From Paulinella micropora (Eukaryota; Cercozoa; Imbricatea; Euglyphida; Paulinellidae): a DNA stretch of 64,000 nucleotides. The stretch is from NCBI GenBank assembly GCA_019918135.1, contig WBZZ01002592.1:1-64000 (forward strand), given 5' to 3'. Both the position numbers and the translations under genes were made by a program. The notes beneath the pieces are model-generated. The model was not told the origin of the DNA and did no database searches. It was given only the letters and a program-made list of their open reading frames with translations. Shown here piece by piece: positions 12,541-24,052 of the stretch. The stretch's first letter is position 1; each line of letters opens with the position of its first letter.

Positions 12541-13483
12541 CAGTACCCTAATCCGAAGTCGGTGTGCTAGCTGGCGTTGCCTGGCGAAGGGTTGCAGCAT
12601 CGGGGGAAAGAATAACAACTCTTGCAAGATTGCCGCTGGTAGTTGAGGAAAGAGGTTGGATATGCTGCTGATAGGTATAGTGTGAACCCTCACTTCGAAC
12701 TTGGCGGTCTCTGGGTGGAGTTTCGTATGAACTCAAGTGCACACCTTCTCGTGGGAGGTTCGAGAGCCTGTTCATTTCACTCTGTAGTGTCTTATCTCGT
12801 TCTCCAATTTTCTGATCTTATTGTTTCTCTCATCTATCTCTTCACGCAAGCGTTTCAAGCTATTATTGGTTGCCTTGTTCTTTTCAAATATCTCTTGGTT
12901 TTTCTCCTGTTCTGTGTGGAAATCTTTTTCAAGTTTAGTGTAATTGCTCTCGTGCTCCTTTATTTTGCGCTTCTTATCTTTAATCTTCTTTTTCAGTTCA
13001 TCAACTTCCTGTTTGTGTTTGGTTCGCATTTCCTGAATGTGCTTGTCGGTGGTCTGCTTCGACGTCTGGAGAGAGAGAAGCGTCTGCCTTTCCTCTTGAT
13101 GTGCCGCTGCAGCAAAACAATGTGTGCAAAAAGAGAAAAGATTGAATCATACGCATACGGACAAAGCTGACAAGATACTATTGCAACCGTTTTTGACTGC
13201 GACCTTGGTAGTTGGAAGCCAAGGCTTGAGCGCTAGCAAGCCTACTTGCCAGGTCCTGGCTTTCTTTCCTTGCGTACAAGAGCCACTGCTGTATGCTGAC
13301 TTTCGGGCCTGTCTTCTTCGCACTTTGCGCGCCAGGGCCAACATCTACTGAGCGTCTCTCCAGCACTAACATAAAATCGGAAAAATAAACAAGTTTATTC
13401 CTTACGAAACTCGAATCAAGGAGCAATTTGTGTATTTTGTTGAAGGAGGTGCAAACCATGTTTTCTTTGGAAGGACTGTCCAC
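12541..13483 (-). CDS. T1 coiled-coil protein, unrecognised
   Basis: Leftward coding sequence. The clearest part (13029-12772) is almost pure charged heptad sequence (KKKIKDKKRKIKEHESNYTK) and predicts a long coiled coil. An upstream block (13483-13180) contains PKVSIQQWLLYARKES. The intervening CTGCAG and GT-like edges suggest a short intron. The Gln/Thr/Ser-rich downstream end lies near 12560. It is convergent with nothing and divergent from the transposase gene, so it may be the second gene of T1. Exon borders are uncertain. Confidence 0.4.
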
Positions 13484-13489
13484 TCCTGT

Positions 13490-14990
13490 GAAAACTCCTG
13501 TCGGGGCTCCTTCAGCTTCAACGCTGATAGATGATCATTGATAAAGGTGATTCCAAGTGAATTATTGCTGTCTTTGAGCGCAACAATTCCTTCAAACTCT
13601 GAGCATTTGTTGTAGATGTTGTTAACCCTGCACATCTTGAGTCTGTACCATATCAGGGCCACCAGCCAACCTACATTTTTTTTTGTGTTGCAGCTGTTTA
13701 ATGCGATACAAACAAGATGGAAAGACCTGACAACCCTTTTCGCTTCTTCGATGTAATGTCAACTGACAGCGGGTGTTCACCAGGTCGCAGAGGAAAATTC
13801 TAATCATCATGACATATATTTATTTATGAGGGAGGATTGTTTGTAGCATTAACGCATTTTATGCACTTACCCATCCCTTACGCGCCATGTGTGTGACGAG
13901 GTAGCTGTGTGGTGAACGAGAGTTAGCTTCGTCATCATCGATGAAAAAGGAGAGCTCATTGGCAGCATAAACCTGGGAAGATGGGTGTGCAAGGAAAGAC
14001 AATTTCACCAATAATGCTCAGAATTATTGGCAGCATTTACAAGCAATACAGCGAAGCAGAAAGCAGTTCTTAACCGTGTTAGTTCATCCTTTGTACATGG
14101 ACACAAGTTCGCCATCAGCCTTAGTTGTCCCTTTTTTTCAGTATCGTGTTATTCGCTCTGTTGTTGTTGTTCAGGCCCGCAGGCCGTGACTGGTGGTTTG
14201 AGTACTGGTTTGTCTTGAGCTACAACAAGTTTTGAATGTGCATTGGTGGCAAGCTAAGCAGATAATGTACCGTGGCATGATTGATCAAGTGGTTCTGGAA
14301 TGGCTGTGCTCACTTCGCGATCGTCTCCCTGTTTCTCTCCCATGCTTTCTATGTTGGATTCCAAAATGCAAAGTCATTGAACATACGGAACAGCAAGCAC
14401 TTCAACTACCGTCCTGGTGGGAAGCATTCATAGAGGCTACCTTGTCTTTCTCAGAAAGCCTTCAGCTTCCAACACAGGTCTCAACATGTGTGCCTTGCAG
14501 TTTGATCTCTGTGATCGATGCCTTTGTATCAGTATGTGTAGCATAGCAAGGACATTCAAGCCTTGATCAGTCACTTCTTTTTGAATATGTTATGGACCTT
14601 TTTTTTTTTTTTTTTTTAATTTTTTAATACCGATTGAGAACATCTTGCGTTGCGGACTGTGTGTATTTGAGCTATTCTTGCATAGGTAATAGGAATAGGA
14701 TAGGAAGAGCCTGGCCAGTGGGCAAAACAATTCTGTGCTCCCCCCCCCCCCCCACTAAAAAAGTAAAAGTCCCAACTTTTTTCACTCAAGCCGATCAAGT
14801 CTTTTTGAATACATCCATATGTTTATATTGTATGTGTGCTGTTAAATCTTGTTTTCGATGTACCTATACGGAAATGCACGTATGTGCTTAGGACGTATTT
14901 GTATGCAGTTTGTGATATTATCAAAATCATTACATGCACAACTTACAAGGTAGGTATATGTGTAGGCGCCCCATGCCGCACTCACTGGAA
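13490..14990. other. T1 internal spacer, no clear gene
   Basis: Mixed-composition sequence with a poly-T run (14600-14617) and a poly-C run (about 14742-14753). Short open frames here lack family resemblance. Some exonic sequence of the flanking T1 genes may be hidden in it. Confidence 0.35.
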
Positions 14991-17847
14991 GATGGAACCT
15001 GATGTGACAAAGCTTCTACAAGCACAACGTGAGCGACAAGCAAGGGTTTGCCGTTTGAGCTCGTTTTGTAAACTAGTCTCACATAATGATTCGGACCAGT
15101 CAACACACAATATTTGCATCATTATAGGTATCTGGCTTGCTCGGAACCTTCTCATATCTTGCGCCACCAACTACACCAGCGATTGAAAAGCAAAGTGCGT
15201 CTGTTAATGAGGAAGCCGGCTTGTCAGCAAGCGCTCAGCCTGTTGAAGTTGTACGCCTCCAAGACCAACTAGAAGTTCCGGTACCAATCTTTCATATATG
15301 CCCACCGCAAAATTCAAACACTTTGCTGCTTTGAATCATTCCTTCTCCTTGGTAGCTATAGTCTTAATCTTTCCACCTGTCTTTCTTACAGACCCTACCA
15401 CATCTTGTTGTGTCGCCAAGCATTCGTAACGAGATCGTTTCTGACCCGACCTTGAACAATTGAAGGTTGGCCTCAACTTTAGAGATTTTTTATTGAGCTT
15501 GCCTCGTCAAGGTACTAACACGAGAAACCATCTCTTGTCGGTCGCCTTGTCGGACATAGCCCAATTTCTACAGCGGCATTGGCTTCCTTTGCGGATGTGT
15601 CCACTGCAACAGTACATCGCGCTAATGAGAAGAAATATGAGAATATAAGCGTTCTCATACTTCGTATGACTACTTTGGCTTGTTATGTTTCCTTCAAGAC
15701 CGCTGTCCGCCTCCGTCTGGATTATGCTTTCAGGAGAATGCTTCCGTCTGAAGAGATCCAGATTTTGGACATGGATAGAATACAGGGATAGTTATGGCCA
15801 GGTCGCTCTTCCGGAAGTAGATAGGCAGCTATTCAGTCAATGCGCAATTGCGACTTTGGATTCCCAGCCACCTAGTCGGATCCCGATTCATTTTCAGCAA
15901 CCAAAGCCCAAGCACAAGAGGACACAGGAAGAGCTCAGGGCATGTTTAAATGTGGACAAGGACTAGAAGATGAAAGAGCCTGACATGATAGACGGTTCCA
16001 CAACAGCTGAACGACAAGCGCAGAGAAAAAAACAGAAGCGACAAAAAGTGATTGAGTGCCCAAAGTAATCGATGAAGTTTGCTAACTGTGCATATCAGTG
16101 AGTGTGATTGACACGTTGGTCTGTGTGCAGATGCAACCTCGTGATGACGGAGGGAACTGCCAATCGAAAAGGCGGCGATCCGGATGCTCACAAGTTCCCG
16201 CCTCAATGCTCACGATGTGGAAAGTGTCATCAGGTTAATGGAAGATCCAAAACTGCCGTCTGTCCGTTGGACCAGGTATTCATATTTGCATTTGATGTCC
16301 TACTGTATGTAAGTTTTGTTTCCTAATTTTGATCAGAGCCTTCCTGCGCAGGCCCTCTCTGAATCAGGCCCCTACCCCAAGTTTGAAGGTAGACATGTGT
16401 GTCTTGCTTCTAAAAACTACTTTGTCTGTGTTAGATGCGTTGCCTCTGACCGCCACGCCCGACATTGACAGAAAGGAGGAACTTGAAGTTTTTAAACAGC
16501 TTTTTTCTCGTTCCTTACTGCGGCAAGACGCCAAGGCTGCATGCCCTGATTGCAAGTATGTTTGTTCTCTCCACCTTGCCGCTGATACAAAGATTTTATC
16601 GAAATTGCCTAAACGCGAGAAGTCTAATTTGTTGGCCTACCATAAGCTGAAGAGAGAAAGGCTTGTTTGCGATAACGCTAGAGTTTTTGTAAAGTTGTGG
16701 CTGACGAAGCGCGCCCAACCTGCCCATCGCTTTGCATGGTGGGATTCTACTGCTTCGATTGTTCTTCAGTTTCTTTATGGTGATGGTTTTATGTAGAATC
16801 CAACGCCAGATAGACAGGCATAACATGCGGTCCATACACCCACCCGGCTCCCATGAGTTCCTTCACGCTATCGACACGCAGTTTTGGTGTGCAGCACACA
16901 GCCGAGCTTTCTGGCCTCGCTGTTCTCATTGCCGAAATGAAGACAGGACTCTTGCTGCGTTCGCCGAGCTAGAGAAGCGATCGATTGAAGGAGCCAATGC
17001 ACTCACCAAGAGCGAGCAGAAAGAGTTCAAAAGGTTGGCTCATGCCGTACAAGATCGTGAGTTGCACATGCAAGTGCGAAAGGAACACGGTGCTTTGTTG
17101 CCGAGGATGAAGAACCAACTTAGGGCAGGACAGATCGTGCTGCTTATTGATTTTTCAAAGTTTGCCATGGGCAATGAGAACAGGGCGATCGACTTGGTTT
17201 GCGTTGCCTTCTTCTGGAATCCGGAAAGGGGATGTGTTGAATGGGAATATATTGATGTCGTTGCGAATGGGGAAGACGACATCAAAAGCAACCCTGCGTA
17301 CGTTCATGAAGCATTCAAGCACATTTTTGACAGACTCCAGCAGCTATCACTTGATGCTGAAGACCGCAAGCTTGAGGAGGTCACTATCCTTTCAGACGGA
17401 GGGCCAAATCACTTCAAACTCTCGCCAACCATCGCAATGTTCAGTAAGTTCCCTTGCCCTTATTTTGCAATCGATTCTGCATTATTGTTTAGTATTCCTT
17501 AGCCAGCTATGTTGATCGTTTGCTGTGACATGCACATGGAAAGGAAAGTACAAACTCAAACGGCTTCGTTGGTTTTTTTTGCGGCGTATCATGGTAGCTC
17601 CATGTGCGATGCACACGCCGAAACTATATGTCATGTTCTGAATGCCATGGCTTTCAATGAGGATAGGCCTTGGCATACCGTCGACGAGGTCCTTGATCAG
17701 GTGAAACAAAAATGCTCGCGCGTTCACCCAATCAAACTTGATCGTGTACCCCCCATCTCTGAGCTTCCTTTATCGTATGAAGTCAAGACATTGCAGGGAA
17801 TCAGGAAAAATTCTTTGCTTATGAAGCTGTGCAGGACGGGCTTGTGA
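14991..17847 (+). CDS. T1 transposase, RNase-H-like (DDE-type) superfamily
   Basis: Plus-strand gene in several exons. Upstream pieces include a Cys-rich finger (QCSRCGKCHQ and CPLD near 16205-16270) and another (FWPRCSHCRNED, about 16910). The main exon (about 16800-17440) contains VLLIDFSKFAMGNENRAIDL, then TILSDGGPNHFKLSPTIAMF. A classic GTAAGT donor follows at about 17441, and the next exon has FFAAYHGSSMCDAHAE. The Asp of LIDFS, the Asp of SDGGPN and the acidic residues after YHG are spaced like the catalytic triad of an RNase-H-fold transposase. The T2 transposase shows the same three landmarks (TIDMTK, DWDGGGEN, HSHGPQD), so the two belong to one superfamily. The start and early exon borders are not certain. 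Confidence 0.65.
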
Positions 17848-18105
17848 GCATTTGCTCGTGTCATAGTGCTCCCTTGTGGAAGTGTCCACCGACGTCTTCA
17901 ACAAAACCAGGATTTTTCCAATTTCAGTGCGAAAAATCTCAGTTAAAATGGCCTTGACTTAATTTTTTCAAGCACAATCATGATATGTATTAATTAATAA
18001 ACATTAATTTGTTGTTGACTTTAACAAGACTAAACAAGTATTTAAAGACAGCCCGGTAATAATAATAAATAATAGTAACGTGGTTGGGGCAGTGAATGTA
18101 ATATT
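17848..18105. other. T1 sequence between transposase and T2
   Basis: AT-rich 3' flank of the transposase gene. No gene seen. T2 starts at 18106. Confidence 0.45.
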
Positions 18106-18670
18106 AACATTCATACCGGCTAAAAGGACTTGTCCCTTTTGCCACCTTTTGCCACTGCAACTACTAAAAATATAGTGGCAAATCCGGTAAGTTTTATATA
18201 TTTATTTTGATTATTTATGTGGAAACAGCATATCTAAGTAATAAAAATCAATTTTAAATGTTTTTTCAAGTTGCCAGGGTCACTAGATCAGCAAAAATGT
18301 GGCAAAAACTAACAAATATTTTTACTCTTTATTTTGCCACTTATTTGCCACTTTTTTGCTGGATTTTTACTGTGATTTCCACTCCTCAAGTTGAATTACA
18401 TGATAAATTAATAAAAAATCAAATTTAAATTGAATTACATCATACAGCACAATTGTGCGGGTGGCACCAGTGACTTGAAAATTAGTGATATTTGCCACTC
18501 ATAATTTCACTAAGTCAATAATACATAAGTAGCCGAAACAAAATAAATCCTGCAGCGTTTGCTTCCTAATTCATTTAAATAATCACGGAAAAGATAAATT
18601 TTAATTAATTTTAAATATTAATACTTGATTTATCATAGTCACTTAACTTTACCGGTGTTACTTACGGATA
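18106..18670 (+). repeat. T2 left terminal inverted repeat
   Basis: 565 bp, inverse of 27414-27978. It is studded with TTTGCCAC or its complement GTGGCAAA (about eight copies), which are good candidates for repeated transposase-binding sites. The inner end is CTTACGGATA. Confidence 0.9.
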
Positions 18671-18768
18671 CTATTAAAACAGTGTGTAAAATTCAAGTTA
18701 TAATTTTAATAATATTACTAGTTAAGGTCAGTTTAAATAAAGTGGAACAAAGAGATTTCACCAAATTA

Positions 18769-19775
18769 CTAGTCATTATCATCTGCAATTGCTGCAGGCA
18801 ACCAACCTTCAGACGATGAGTCTGATAAATCAGATATACAACCATCCGCCCTTAAACCAGCCGCGTCTCTTTCTTCATCGCTGAGACCATAGACCCTACC
18901 AAAAACACGACGAACGCGCACACGAGCAGCAGAATGCGTACGATTACGATTTTGACCTCTTACCAAAGAAGGCGGAATCAAGGGCGCGTCTTCGTCAGAT
19001 GATTCCGTCTCTGACTTACTCTCTTCAGCAACCTCCTCGGCTGGCTCAACTCTACGCCGCTTGCGGCGTCGCCTCTGTGGTGCCGGCCGCTTGCGTTCTT
19101 CAGGCAAATTCCTTTCCTCACTATCATCTACATAAGAAAGCACTCGCTGAATAAGAATGTCTTTGTTTCCAGTACGCCTTTGCCCCTTCTCCTCTAACCA
19201 TGACTTAAGCTCCTGCACTGTAGCCTGTTTGAGATTTTCTACTGTTTTGCCAGCCTCCAATAAGGAGGAAACTTTCAAATGACCTGCGGGGAATCTACTT
19301 GGATCGCCAAAATCATGCACTCGCTTTTCCTCTTCGTTGAAAACTCGAGCCCCCATCCACGGGGGGTGTGACTCACCCTGACCCTCATTGACAAAAGCAG
19401 TACGGGGAGCATACAAGCGTTCGGCCTCAGTCAACATGTTGGCAGCGTCCTCTGCAGCCTGCCGATCAGGGGGCACAGCCCATAAATCATCAGGAAGCTC
19501 GGCAAGAACGCGGATGTGCGCTTTCCAATCCGTCCCAGCCTTGTCCGAACAGCTCAAATGTCCCGGCCGACCGGGCAAACCACCTGCACCCTCTGGACCA
19601 TCCCAAATAATACGAGTTAGCTCGGAATACTTGATCACTTCTTCAAACCACTGCTTTTCCTCTTCGCTGCAGTACTTGCGCGCGAGAGAACGAACATCGC
19701 CTTTGATTTTATCTGTGACCCAGTCCACATGCGGCAGCTTCCTCGGCCGCGCCAAGACTGCAACAACAACAACAA

Positions 19776-19819
<44 letters not shown>

Positions 19820-20791
19820 GAATAAAAACAATTTGAAAAAGACAGAAAATTAAGCGGCAACCTGGCGGCTTGATGTAAGGTATAATATCTGGTCCATCGG
19901 GATCATCATTCACCCCGTGCCAATGCTTTTGTGCATCACCCCAGGTTTTCACTCTGACTCGGGGCAACCCGCCTGACTGCTCATTCCCTACCAGGTACTG
20001 CCATGCCAACGGGCGCTTATAATGTACAAAGCTGGGATTGACGCAGGGCTTGAAATAGCCTTCCCAATCCCACTCGGATCGAAGAAGCAAAAGACAGTAA
20101 GAGTCTTTATTCTTCTTGAATCCTAGCATGAGTTTGAAAAGGGCTTGGGCAAAATTAGTGGTCATGAGTGTGGTGTTATAACCAAGGTACCGCATAACAT
20201 AAAACTTCTGATCTTGCGGGCCGTGTGAATGTTTAGTTACCATCCTGTATGTTTCTATCATCTTTCGCCATGACTTATACACCATGTGGCACCATAACAA
20301 CTGTGTGGCTACCCCTGTATTTTCCCCGCCACCGTCCCAATCAACAAACAGCTGGGACGCTGCCTTTGTACGGCTGTGAAAAAGTTCCCAGCGCAAGAGA
20401 AAATAGAGAAAGCTTATGTTAGTGTTAGCACTATGAGTGATATTTGGCAGATGACAGAGAATGAAATTGAGATCATGCGCATACATGGTTGCCCCACCGG
20501 CATGCACCCTCACTACATACTTGCCTCTAAAATCGGAAGCCCCCCGTGAGCACCAGGGAAGATGGAATGGTTTTGTCATGTCAATCGTCATGGACGTGAC
20601 ACGCTGTATGTCCTTGCTCCTAATTCATCAACAGGGAAAAAAAAACCAAGTCAGACTGCAGCACGGTAGAATGATTACCCCTCCACCGCCCGCCTCATGC
20701 TTCCTCGCCTGCAGGCGCGGTGAATTTTGTTGTGGACACGATTGCGTGTCCTCCAATGCTCAGCGTCTTGCTTGCTCTTGAATCTATTCCC

Positions 20792-20835
<44 letters not shown>

Positions 20836-22159
20836 AAACAAAAAAAAAGTAGGATAGTGAGTCCCTAGCACATGGTATTGCGTTAGGGAGAAGCAAAAGA
20901 TTCAATGGGACTTACCCGGCACGATGATCAACTGCGAGCTCAGTACATATCTGACATTTGGCGAAATCCCCTTTTCGAATCAGCTTTACCTTGCCAAACT
21001 CTGCCCTCCATACCCTCCGCACTGTGGTCTCACTTGGGCCCTGTGGGTCAACGCTACCGATGTGCACCTGCTTGGACACTGCCGATGTCCATTCCTGTGC
21101 GACAAACTGAAACACCTGATTGAAACTCATAGTGTCTTGCAGGTGAAAAATGCCATCTGCTACGGACTCATTATCCTGATCGACAAAAAACTTTTGGTGC
21201 AATAAAGTCCAAGTCAAATCTTCTGTTGGGGATTCACTTTTCCCGTAGTCAGCAAAGTACTTATTGTCTTCTAACAGTCCCCTCTAGGCTCTGCGCAGTG
21301 TCTTATCCCCTATCCCATTGATTCTCATCCACATAGTTCGACACACACGGGCGTTTTTCCATCGATAGTCAATAAAACCCTTCTTACCTGTGTCCATGGA
21401 CTGCAGGCTGCAAGCGACCCATCCAGCTAAGTCACTCCTAGTTAACTGCACAGTGTCTGCTCTAGCTTTCACAGCAGCAAATGCATCCACCCATTGGTTG
21501 CACTGCAGCTGTCTGCAGCAAGGGCTTTTCATTTCTACCTTTAGTTCATCCCATGTGCAGCCTAACCATCTCTTGAAACTCTTAGGCCTTATCTCTCTTC
21601 TCGCATGGACTTTTTTCTTTTTTCTTTGTCTTGAACGCAGGAGGTTAGCACCCTCTACCTCATTACTTCTAGCACTATAACGAGGGATAGGAATATCAAG
21701 GGTGACATAAAGGGGCCACGTGCTTGTGCGAAAATCAATAACCCCTGCTCTATCCTGTTTGCTCCCATTCGGAGTAGGGGCTTGAGAAAAAAACCCAAGC
21801 GTAGAATGCGTAAAGGGATGATTAGTGCTAGGCGTAGTTATAGAGGGCGTTTCTAGTTTTGGAATTGGTGTAGTTTTGAAAACTTGGGAAAGAGAACTGC
21901 TGCTACTACCATGGGTGCTACTGAGAAAGTCAAGCGAATGTTCATGCTTAACAGGGAAAGAGCCAAATACTTTGCTAAAACTGGTCTCGAGGGGAGGTGC
22001 AGTGATTGTGTGCGTTTGGGGGTAGTGGGCTTTCAGCACAGGGGGAAGTGGCGGTCTCGAGGGGCTGCTGTGCACGGGGGGGGAACTGGTAAGCAGTGTT
22101 ATCATTGCATGGCATTGCTGTACTACTTGCCCCCCCAAATACTTGCAGAAATGAGGCAC
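18769..22159 (-). CDS. T2 transposase with SAP domain
   Basis: Four exons read leftwards. Exon 1 (about 22159-21290) is Ser/Pro-rich and ends with a family-typical block, VCRTMWMRINGIGDKTLRR. Exon 2 (about 21217-20930) has a Cys pair in GDFAKCQICTEL. Exon 3 (20591-19862) holds MTIDMTKPFHLPW, then SQLFVDWDGGGENTGVATQL, then TKHSHGPQDQKF, the likely RNase-H-like catalytic landmarks. Exon 4 (about 19757-18769) carries a SAP DNA-binding motif (LKSWLEEKGQRRTGNKDILI, near 19200-19140), a basic RRRRKRRR stretch and an acidic tail. The introns before exon 3 and before exon 4 each contain a run of about 40 T on the coding strand. The start codon is uncertain. The order of Cys block, catalytic core and SAP end resembles uncharacterised transposase-like proteins widespread in protists and animals. 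Confidence 0.7.
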
Positions 22160-22227
22160 CGACTGCCCCAGCTGAGGCCAAGCCGAGCTTTACCTTGCGC
22201 ATCTACAGCCGCACGCATGTGTGTGCG

Positions 22228-22327
22228 TGTGTGAGAGAGAGAGAGTATGTATGTATGTATGTATGTGTGTATGTATGTATGTATGCATGTATGTATGTAT
22301 GTATGTATGTATGAGAGAGAGAGAGAG

Positions 22328-22382
<55 letters not shown>
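22228..22382. repeat. Compound microsatellite (GAGA, GTAT, ATT)
   Basis: Successive GA, TATG, GA and ATT tracts. Open frames across them (poly-Ile, poly-Tyr, poly-Asn) are artefacts of the repeat. Confidence 0.9.
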
Positions 22383-22554
22383 GGGAGTACATAGGCCATC
22401 GGTCCTTTCCATGGGCTGATTGGTATAAAGCTCCTAGAGTAATGTTCTATGCCGTCACTTCCTTTATTCCACCGATTGGTGTGGAGACTTTCCTTATGGA
22501 ATGGAGGACTGGATGCACATGGCCTTTTGGCTCAGAAATTGGCAGGAGATACAC
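22383..22554 (+). repeat. SINE-cluster unit A, copy 1
   Basis: 172 bp starting GGGAGTACATAGGCCATCGG and ending GGAGATACAC, bounded on both sides by ATT/TAT tracts. It is nearly identical to 22891-23062. It has no visible A or B box and may be a fragment of another short element. Confidence 0.75.
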
Positions 22555-22593
<39 letters not shown>

Positions 22594-22862
22594 GGACACC
22601 GTGATAGCCCAGTGGTCAAGTTCTACCATCTGGGCCCTGTCGCCAGTTCGATTCCCGTCGGTGCCACCAGTATTTTCATTGAACATACCGGTCTATTTCT
22701 GGACCAGTATTTTCATTGAACATACCGGCCCGTCTGGAAGTGTTGGAACTGCCCTTGCGGGGGTGTCATTAGAGCTTATCGTCAATTCTTCGTACTCCCC
22801 TCACGGGTGAGACGATGGAGGCGCATGTGCAGAAATGCATCAGCCATTGACAGAGAAGCACT
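22594..22862 (+). mobile_element. tRNA-derived SINE, copy 1
   Basis: The first 76 bp look like a tRNA. TAGCCCAGTGG matches the pol III A box and GTTCGATTC the B box. The ends CACCG and CGGTG can pair, and the segment closes with CCACCA. A tRNA-unrelated body follows, with a duplicated TATTTTCATTGAACATACCG, ending GACAGAGAAGCAC, and then an ATT-type tail. It is the first of three such units in a row. Confidence 0.82.
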
Positions 22863-22890
22863 ATTATTATTATTATTATTATTATTATTA

Positions 22891-23062
22891 GGGAGTACAT
22901 AGGCCATCGGTCCTTTTCATGGGCTGATTGGTATAAAGCTCCTTGAGTAATGTTCTATGCCGTCACTTCCTTTATTCCACCGATTGGTGTGGAGACTTTC
23001 CTTATGGAATGGAGGACTGGATGCACATGGCCTTTTGGCTTAGCAATTGGCAGGAGATACAC
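22891..23062 (+). repeat. SINE-cluster unit A, copy 2
   Basis: Near-identical repeat of 22383-22554, again followed by a long TAT tract (about 80 bp). Confidence 0.75.
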
Positions 23063-23141
<79 letters not shown>

Positions 23142-23143
23142 GT

Positions 23144-23409
23144 GGACACCGTGATAGCCCAGTGGTCAAGTTCTACCATCTGGGCCCTGTCGCCAGTTCG
23201 ATTCCCGTCGGTGCCACCAGTATTTTCATTGAACATACCGGTCCGTCTGGACCAGTATTTTCATTGAACATACCGGTCCGTCTGGAAGTGTTGGAACTGC
23301 CTTTGCGGGGGTGTCATTAGAGCTTATCGTCAATTCTTCGTACTCCCCTCACGGGTGAGACGATGGAGGCGCATGTGCAGAAATGCATCAGCCATTGACA
23401 GAGAAGCAC
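23144..23409 (+). mobile_element. tRNA-derived SINE, copy 2
   Basis: Same A box, B box and body as copy 1, with slight differences in the duplicated segment. It ends in GAGAAGCAC plus a TAT tract. Confidence 0.82.
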
Positions 23410-23460
<51 letters not shown>

Positions 23461-23728
23461 GGACACCGTGATAGCCCAGTGGTCAAGGTCTACCATCTGA
23501 GCCCTGTCGCCAGTTCGATTCCCGTCGGTGCCACCAGTATTTTCATTGAACATACCGGTCTATTTCTGGACCAGTATTTTCATTGAACATACCGGCCCGT
23601 CTGGAAGTGTTGGAACTGCCCTTGCGGGGGTGTCATTAGAGCTTATCGTCAATTCTTCGTACTCCCCTCACGGGTGAGACGATGGAGGCGCATGTGCAGA
23701 AATGCATCAGCCATTGACAGAGAAGCAC
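23461..23728 (+). mobile_element. tRNA-derived SINE, copy 3
   Basis: Third unit, very close to copy 1 in its body. It is followed by a short ATT tract and GA/GT microsatellites. The units share one orientation and are joined through their tails, which suggests repeated insertion into, or unequal exchange between, tail tracts. Confidence 0.82.
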
Positions 23729-23773
23729 TATTATTATTATTATTATTATTATTGAGAGAGAGAGTGTGTGTGT

Positions 23774-23804
<31 letters not shown>

Positions 23805-23818
23805 TTATCAGTATGTGG

Positions 23819-24020
23819 CAATATATTAGGAGGCAGTGCAGAAAAGTAAAGTGCAAAGCATTCCTAGTATCAGACTAGGGCCTCGGGCCTGGCATGGGTG
23901 TGGCGTCCCGCGAGGGGACGCAAGTGACCCTTCCCTCTGCCCGCGAAGGACGATCGAATCGTCAGGTCCGTCAACAACCAGTTGCTTATGTGCAGTAACG
24001 CAAAAGCAAAAGTGCAAGAA
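23819..24020. mobile_element. Short structured insertion flanked by long direct repeats
   Basis: About 200 bp lies between two copies of a GA-rich tract ending GTTATCAGTATGTGG (ending at 23818 and 24052). The insert has a perfect stem, GCGTCCC-GCGAG-GGGACGC, and a second hairpin, GACGATCGAATCGTC, whose centre GATCGAATC fits a pol III B box. No convincing A box was found. It may be another SINE family; the long flanking repeat would be its target duplication. Confidence 0.4.
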
Positions 24021-24052
24021 AGAGAGAGAGAGAGAGAGTTATCAGTATGTGG

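Noticed and set aside
22594-22669. A functional tRNA gene
   Set aside because: A and B boxes are present, but the acceptor stem has an extra base, the anticodon arm is unclear, and it recurs three times joined to the same non-tRNA body, as in a SINE.
22320-23760. Open frames with poly-Ile, poly-Tyr or poly-Asn
   Set aside because: They cross ATT microsatellites and SINE bodies; all frames of the repeat are open.
22383-23760. CRISPR-like alternation of repeats and spacers
   Set aside because: Units are 170-270 bp, the separators are microsatellites, and the setting is a eukaryotic transposon.
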